Shown here: positions 58,310 through 64,000 of the stretch, in pieces
Layout of the letters: each line of letters begins with the position of its first letter
How positions within the stretch are numbered: the stretch's first letter is position 1
Assembly (NCBI GenBank): GCA_963555705.1
Contig: OY743169.1
Location: 7,130,014 to 7,194,013, forward strand
Origin: Ligustrum vulgare
Taxonomy: Eukaryota; Streptophyta; Magnoliopsida; Lamiales; Oleaceae
Reading direction: 5' to 3'
Length of the DNA: 64,000 bases
Notes under the pieces: model-generated
Seen by the model: only the letters and a program-made list of their open reading frames with translations
What the model was told of the DNA's origin: nothing
Databases searched by the model: none
Program-made: the position numbers and the translations under genes

Positions 58310-59131
58310 TTATTGAAAATAGCGACGAAGGTGATCTGTGTTCCAAGGGTTACACAAAGGTACCCCGGATAAATCTTCAATTATGTAGGTACCAGGTACC
58401 ACCTCGGCCGTGATCCTGTAAGGGCCTTCCCAGTTAGGACCCAAAGTCCCTACTCCTGGTTCTTGAGTTGAAGGAAGAACCTTTTTTAGGACTAGGTCCC
58501 CAATATTAAAGCGTCACCCTTTCACCATTTTATTGTAGTATCGAGCCATCTTTTCCTGGTATCTGGCCATCACCACTCGAGAATCGTTCCGTTACTCCAT
58601 GAGGAAATCCAAACCGGCCCTTTGTGCTTCTCCGTTTCTCACTTCGTCGTAATTAGTTTTTCGTAGTGAAGGTACCCCAATTTCGACGGGACATACCGCA
58701 TCGACGCCATATGCCAATGAGAATGGCATTTCACCAGTTGCGGTGTGAGAAGTGGTGCGAAGCGCCCTTAGCACTTGTGGGAGCTCATCTACCCATGCGC
58801 CCTTTTTGGACTCCAACTTCCTTTTCAGGGTGTTTTTTATGGTCTTGTTCACTGCTTCCACTTGCCCGTTGGCCTGCGGGTGATGTGGAGATGAAAGCAG
58901 CTTTCTAATTCCCAAATCCTCGCACAACTCGTCTACGCTTCTGTTTTTAAACTGTTTAGCATTGTCACTAACCAGTGAATGGGGTATCTCAAACCGGCAT
59001 ATGATATTCTTCCAAATGAACTTGGTGGCGTTGGCCTCGGTGATCCTCATAAGTGGTTCAGCCTCGACCCACCTGGTGAAGTAGTCAATTGCTACTATAG
59101 CAAAGCAATTATTTCCGGCACCCCTAGGCAT
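58310..59131 (-). pseudogene. Tat pol: integrase core and C-terminus
   Basis: The frame reads CFAIVAIDYFTRWVEAEPL, LVSDNAKQF and HHPQANGQVEAVNKTIKNTL, giving the integrase Asp-Asp-Glu. A second part reads FNIGDLVLKKVLPSTQEPG, TLGPNWEGPYRI and HLRRYFQ to a stop at 58310. Nonsense codons at 58592 and 58514 interrupt it. Confidence 0.9.
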
Positions 59132-59167
59132 AGGACCTATAATATCAACCCCCCATTTTGAAAAAGG

Positions 59168-59983
59168 TCAAGGGCTGGTCACCACGATTAGTCTGTGATG
59201 TGGCTGATGCAGTATGGTTGCGTGTCTTTGGCATTTATCGCACTTACACACGAAGTCATGAGAGTCCTTTCGCATAGTGGGCCAAAAATACCCCTGTTTG
59301 AGGGCTTTCCGAGCTAGCGATAGTCCCCCGGCATGGTTGCCACATATGCCTTCATGGATTTCTCTCATTACATATCGCCCTTCCTCAGGCCCAACACATC
59401 TTAGCAACGGGGAGGTGAAGCTCCGTTTATAGAGTAGGTCATCCAAGAGTACGAAATTTGCAGCATACATTTGCAATTTCCGAGTTGCCTCCGGTTCGTT
59501 TGGCACTGTCTGGTGCCTCAAATATGCATTCAGCGGATCCATCCAGGATCTCTCTTCCTCTACTGTTAAAATTTCTGGTCCTGGCTCAATAGAGGAGGTC
59601 AACATGCGCTCAACCGGGATCAGATTATATAGCTCCGCATCACTGCTGCTTGCTAGTTTGGACAGAGTGTCAGCATTGGAATTTTTTGTCCTGGGGATGT
59701 GCTGCAATTCCATTTCCTCAAAGTGTATCGCCAAATCTCTTACTTTCTTCAAGTAAGCAATCATAGAGGGTTCTTTGGCAGAAAATTGCCCATTGAATTG
59801 ATTTACAAGTAGCAGCGAATCGCTGTTCGCCACTATGGACTTGATCTTCAAAGCTTTGGCAAGTCTTAACCCAGCTAACAACGCCTCGTACTCAGCAACG
59901 TTGTTCGAGGATTTGAACTCAAAGCGGATTGCGCTATGTATTTTAAACCCTTCTGAACTTATTAGTAATATGCCCGCACCGGA
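59168..59983 (-). pseudogene. Tat pol: additional RNase H and integrase zinc finger
   Basis: Same frame as the RT part, resuming after the nonsense codon at 59984. It reads LAGLRLAKALKIKSIVANSD, IPRTKNSNADTLSKLAS (plant-like RNase H with the DSxL and NxxAD features), then the integrase HHCC finger (HEGICGNHAGGLSLARKAL ... CKCDKCQRHA). It closes at a nonsense codon at 59168. This second RNase H is the marker of the Tat lineage. Confidence 0.9.
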
Positions 59984-61522
59984 TCACTCCTTAGCTGAGG
60001 ACCCATCAACAAACAATTTCCACTCCTGGCTATCATCTGCCTTATCAACCATTTCGACCTCCGGTGGGTGTGTGAATTCCACTACGAAGTCAGCCAAAGC
60101 TTGGCCTTTTATTGCAGTCCGAGGCACATAGTGTATGTCAAACTGGCTGATTTCTATTGCCCATTTCAGTAATCTCCCAGATACATCTGGTTTTTGCAAC
60201 ACTTGTCTCATGGGAAAGTTGGTGAGCACGTGTATGGAGTGTGCCTGAAAGTAGGGACGAAGTTTGCGAGAAGCGGTGAGTAGTGAGAGGGCAAGTTTCT
60301 CCATATCTGGGTAGCGTGTCTCCGCATCTAGCATGGCTTTGCTCACGTAATATACTGGAAATTGATTCCCCTCCTCTTCTCTGACCAACACGGAGCTAAC
60401 AGCCTCCTTGGACACAGCCAAATACAAGTAGAGAGGCTCGCCAGCCTTTGGCTTTGATAGCAATGGGGCTAGTCCCAAGGATGTTTTCAGGTCGGCGAAG
60501 GCCTGCTCACACTCCGGTGTCCACTGGAATCGTTTCCCTCCTTTTAGGATTTTGAAAAATGGCAAGTATTTGTCTGTGGATTTGGAGACGAATCGATTCA
60601 AGGCTGCAATTCTTCCCGTTAAGCTTTGCACCTCCTTTGGATTTCGAGGCGATTGCATGTTTAACAAAGCATTGATTTTGTCTGGATTAGCTTCGATTCC
60701 TCTTTTATTCACCATGAACCCAAGAAATTTTCCAGATGCTACTCCAAACGCACACTTCACTGGGTTGAGCTTCATCTTATATCTTCTCAAAACATCAAAT
60801 GCTTCTGACAAATGGTGGATATGATCAGCAGCGACCATGCTTTTGACTAGCATGTCATCAACGTACACCTCCATAGTGTTCCCCAATTGTTTCGAGAACA
60901 TGCGGTTTACCAGCCTCTGATAGGTAGCTCCCGCATTTTTCAATCCAAATGGCATAGCTCGGTAGCAATATAGTCCTCTATCTGTGATAAATGAAGTATG
61001 CTCTTCATCCGGTTCGAACATGGGGATTTGATTGTACCCGGAATATGCATCCATGAAGCTTAGCAACTCGTGTCCTGCTGTGGAGTCGACCAGTTGATCG
61101 ATCCGGGGCAATGGAAAGCTGTCTTTGGGACATGCCTGGTTTAAGTTGGAAAAATCAATGCACACCCTCAATTTCCCATTGTGTTTTGGTACTAAAACAG
61201 GATTTGATACCCACTTCGGATATCGGGACTCTCTGATGAAACCATTTTTCAATAGCTTTGCGACCTCGTCTTTCAAGGCCTCATACTTGTCCGAACTCAT
61301 GAGCCTTCTCTTTTACCTGTGCCCAGGGCTTCGGGGATCCAGCTGGAGCCTGTGGCAGGCTTCCTTAGGATCGATCCCAATCATGTCACCATGCTTCCAT
61401 ACGAATACATCGAGGTTTTGAAGTAGGAAGTCCTTCAATTGACTCTTGTATTCGGTTGGCGAGTCCAGTCCGATCTGTAATTCTTTGATTGGATCAAGTG
61501 GGTCTACACCGAAGCATTCCAA
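59984..61522 (-). pseudogene. Tat pol: reverse transcriptase and first RNase H
   Basis: An N-terminal part (61522-61313, LLQNLDVFVWKHGDMIGIDP) is followed by a nonsense codon at 61313. RT proper then reads NPVLVPKHNGKLRVCIDF, FPLPRIDQLVD, MPFGLKNAGATYQRLVNRMF and the active site VYVDDMLVKS. RNase H follows (YYVSKAMLDAETRYPDMEKL; LLKWAIEISQFDIHYVP). The start of the second RNase H (LFVDGSSAKE) is cut by TGA at 59984. Confidence 0.93.
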
Positions 61523-62226
61523 CCTTTCGCCGGGGTGGGGAAATTGTCACCTGCCATCCTGGGGTCTAGATCTGCTAAATCCTCTTCTAGGATCATTGTG
61601 ACATCCTTATCTCCAGACGGCCCTTCACCCAATCTTTCAGGGTCTGGAGCAGCCTCGGTCATGGCTACATCACTGATCATATTCAAGCTTCGATCTTGAA
61701 ACTTCCGGATTGCATTTGTGTAACAAGCCCGGGATTCTGTTTGGCTTCCCCTCACAGTTGCAACGCCATGCTCCGTGGGGAACTTCATGCAAATGTATTT
61801 GGTATGCGTTACAACCCCCAAGTCAATGAGACCAGGCCTCCCTATTGAGCCATGATAGGAGGAAATTTTGTCAACCACCAAGAATTCCATAGGGATTCTG
61901 GAGAGGGTCGGTGCTTGCCCTACTTCAGTCATAAGGGTTATGGACCCTCTGGAGGTTATGCTGTCCCCCGTGAATCCGTATATTGGATCAGGGACTGGAA
62001 TGAGAGGAGTGTTGATCCCCATCTTATCAAAAGTTACCCCGTAAATCACATTTACCGAGACACCATCATCCACCATCATCCGTGATAGCCCATTTCGAGC
62101 CACCACCGCCCTGATAACCAATGCGTCGTTGTGGGGGAAGTGCACCCCAATGGCATCGTCTTGTGTGAATGTGATGGATTCCGTCCGAGGCATCCCAACA
62201 GGATGTGAATGGATATAATAATTCAC
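61504..62226 (-). pseudogene. Tat protease region
   Basis: It contains FTQDDAIGVHFPHNDALVI and MMVDDGVSVNVIYGVTFDKM, the retropepsin-like site with Asp-Asp-Gly in place of the usual Asp-Thr/Ser-Gly. It is in a different frame from RT, with an overlap near 61504-61522, so at least one indel has occurred. Confidence 0.8.
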
Positions 62227-62504
62227 GTTGGCAAGCTATTTGGCCTCCCTTATATACCTTTTCTGGGAGTTGTTGGTGCTACCACCTGGGTGGGGGCCTC
62301 CCAGTATCGTGCCGATTTCACGAATGGGGAGGTCGGCCACAGGCACAGGTGGCTCCCGTGTATCCTTAACATGTGCCGAGGCGGTATCCTGGCCCCTATT
62401 CCTATCTCTTTGACGATTGTCAATTCTTTCCTTAGTTGAGTTCTTCCACGGAGCTCTCCTATCAGTTCGGTTCTGACCACCAGTTTTCTGGGTTCTCCCT
62501 GTGT

Positions 62505-64000
62505 CTAGGGGAAAATCTCCCCCCTTCTCCCCTGCGCCTTTTGGTCAGCTAGCATGTGAATTTCCCTGCAATCCTCCGTTGCATGGCGGTAATATCTGTG
62601 ATAGGCGCAGTAAGCCCCAATCATGGGTTGTTTTCCACTTCGGCCGCTTTCCGCTCTCCCTTGAGCCGTGGGGGGATTTTGGGAAGGGGTATTAGAGTGT
62701 AAGTGAGGGATAGCTTCCGTGATTTCTGCTGCAAAGCTAGACCCCGTCCCCGGAAATGGGCGAGGCGCGCCACCTCGGTTACCGCCGATCCTATCCTTGT
62801 TTCCTCCCTTTTTGGGGTCCGCTTCATTGGAATATCCAAGGTTGTATCTCCCTTGGGGGTGATTATCTCTAGCCCTAGCCATTTCCTCCGATACAATCTC
62901 TTCCTTCATCAGGTCTACCAGGGTATTGTAATCCCTTGGTTTCCTGCTCCGGACATCCCTCCAAAACATGCTGGTCATATCTAGCCCTCCTTTTAGGGCG
63001 GAAAACATCTCCGCTTCTGTGATATTTTCGCAGATATGCATTTCTTCAGTAAATCTAGCTAGGTAACTTTTCAGAGATTCGTCCCTTCCTTGCCTCAGAT
63101 CCTGAAGGCGTTGGAGTGGGAGTTGACCAGGCCTGGAAGAAACAAAGCCATTCTTAAAAGCAGTTTTCATATCCCTCCAACTGTGGATGCTGCCGGAGGG
63201 AGTTTTTTATACCATCGTATGGCACTTCCCTCAAGGGTTAAAGCAAAAGCTTTACATTTTAGTGCCGGGGTGGCCCCGGCTATCTCCATGCTGGCGCGGT
63301 AATTTAACAGGTGATCATCAGGATCACCTCGGCCAGAGTATTTTGCTATTTCTGGCATCTTAAAGTCATGGGGGACGGGGCATCTACGGAGGCCCTCTGT
63401 GAAGGGACTTACTTCCTCTTCGTCATCCAACTCGTATGACGGCAGCTCGCTGTTCTCGTCGTGACCGAAATACTCCGGATCACGGTATTGGCCATATAGC
63501 GGCGGGGCGTACTCCTGCCTTTGTGGTGGTGGAACGCGGCCGTAGTTTGGCCTTTCATGGCTCTGTAATTCGTTACGAGGATTAGTCCGAACTGCTTCGG
63601 CTTTTCTTTCTTGCCTATTCCTAGGCTCATGTGCTGATGCCATCCTTTCTCCCCCCATACCTTGTTGATCCCTGTACATTTGATCCTGCGATAAGGCTTC
63701 TTCAACGCGTCGCTCGCACCTATTTCTAGGCTCTGCGGCATTGTGCCGACCTAGGTCCGTTTGTCCCCTTCATTGTCCCCTGAATACCCCTCCTATTCGG
63801 CTGAAGACACTGCCGGAATTTTCGGGAGAAGCCTCCCTGCATCTAGCTGGGAGTGGGTTTTGTTCCCCATGTGTTTCATGTTCTGGGTCTCGCTCGTAGA
63901 AGGGCTCGGATTCCACCTCGGCGTATGCCTGCGGGTCTTGATAATAGTAAGAGACAGTGGCCGCCTCGGATGGTGAATAATGTGGCTGTGAGTATTGCTG
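62505..64000 (-). pseudogene. Tat gag, 5' end beyond the window
   Basis: From the right edge the frame reads QQYSQPHYSPSEAATVSYYY onward. It is broken by TGA at 63770 and continues as the gag domain (PHDFKMPEIAKYSGRGDPDD; FALTLEGSAIRWYKKLPP). One shift follows near 63175, then RDESLKSYLARFTEEMHIC and a zinc-finger-like YCAYHRYYRHATEDCREI typical of Tat gag, with a stop at 62505. Confidence 0.88.

Larger units (their letters stand above)
55776..64000 (-). mobile_element. Tat-lineage Ty3/gypsy retrotransposon, truncated by window edge
   Basis: Minus-strand element. The 3' LTR is at 55776-56438, then an opposite-strand ORF, integrase, an additional RNase H, RT-RNase H, protease and gag, running off the right edge before the 5' LTR. 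Two RNase H domains in pol and an antisense ORF between integrase and 3' LTR are hallmarks of Tat/Ogre/Retand elements. From RT to the integrase C-terminus one frame is kept but cut by five nonsense codons; gag and protease carry frame shifts. This copy is dead. Confidence 0.88.

Overview
The window is nuclear DNA of a flowering plant, most likely a eudicot. It is AT-rich, its genes have canonical plant GT-AG introns, and three ordinary host genes sit beside dense plant-type transposons. No bacterial features (operons, CRISPR, ribosome binding sites) were seen. The species cannot be fixed from the sequence.

Host-gene part (1-12.4 kb). Three genes can be assembled exon by exon. A chloroplast rhomboid-like protein (RBL11 type, minus strand) runs off the left edge. 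A CCDC25/NFACT-R family gene is complete (4574-7167, plus, 6 exons, one with a GC donor). A LAMMER protein kinase of the AFC3 type is complete (7987-12336, minus, 12 exons). A tRNA-derived SINE with a perfect 15-bp target duplication and several MITEs lie between and inside them.

Transposon part (13.9-64 kb), a nested stack. (1) A FAR1-type Mutator-like element (about 13888-26831) carries a decayed FAR1/FRS transposase (minus) and a decayed zf-GRF gene (plus). A second MULE-like element (13976-23050) is inserted near its left end, marked by a near-perfect 9-bp duplication. That element is in turn split by an intact Ty1/copia element (16846-23024, duplication aaatg). (2) A MuDR-type MULE (about 27676-42392) has about 400-bp terminal inverted repeats and a broken transposase. 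It is interrupted by a 2.9-kb solo LTR (30972-40750, duplication agtac), itself interrupted by a Ty3/gypsy element (31229-38054, duplication cctaa) with a palindrome array in its LTRs. (3) A large non-autonomous LTR element (43305-51524, duplication ctatc) has two 2430-bp, nearly identical LTRs full of minisatellites. Its interior lacks gag-pol but holds a chromodomain remnant and a captured fragment of a LOG-family gene. (4) From 55776 to the right edge there is a Tat-lineage Ty3/gypsy element on the minus strand with an extra RNase H and an opposite-strand ORF; it is inserted into a MITE.

Together the host genes form a small gene island next to a heterochromatin-like block. By eye the gypsy LTRs differ at about 15 sites plus a 21-bp indel, the copia LTRs at one site in 209, and the LOG-carrying element at about three sites in 2430, so insertions continued over a long period. 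All alignments were made by eye; no search was run.
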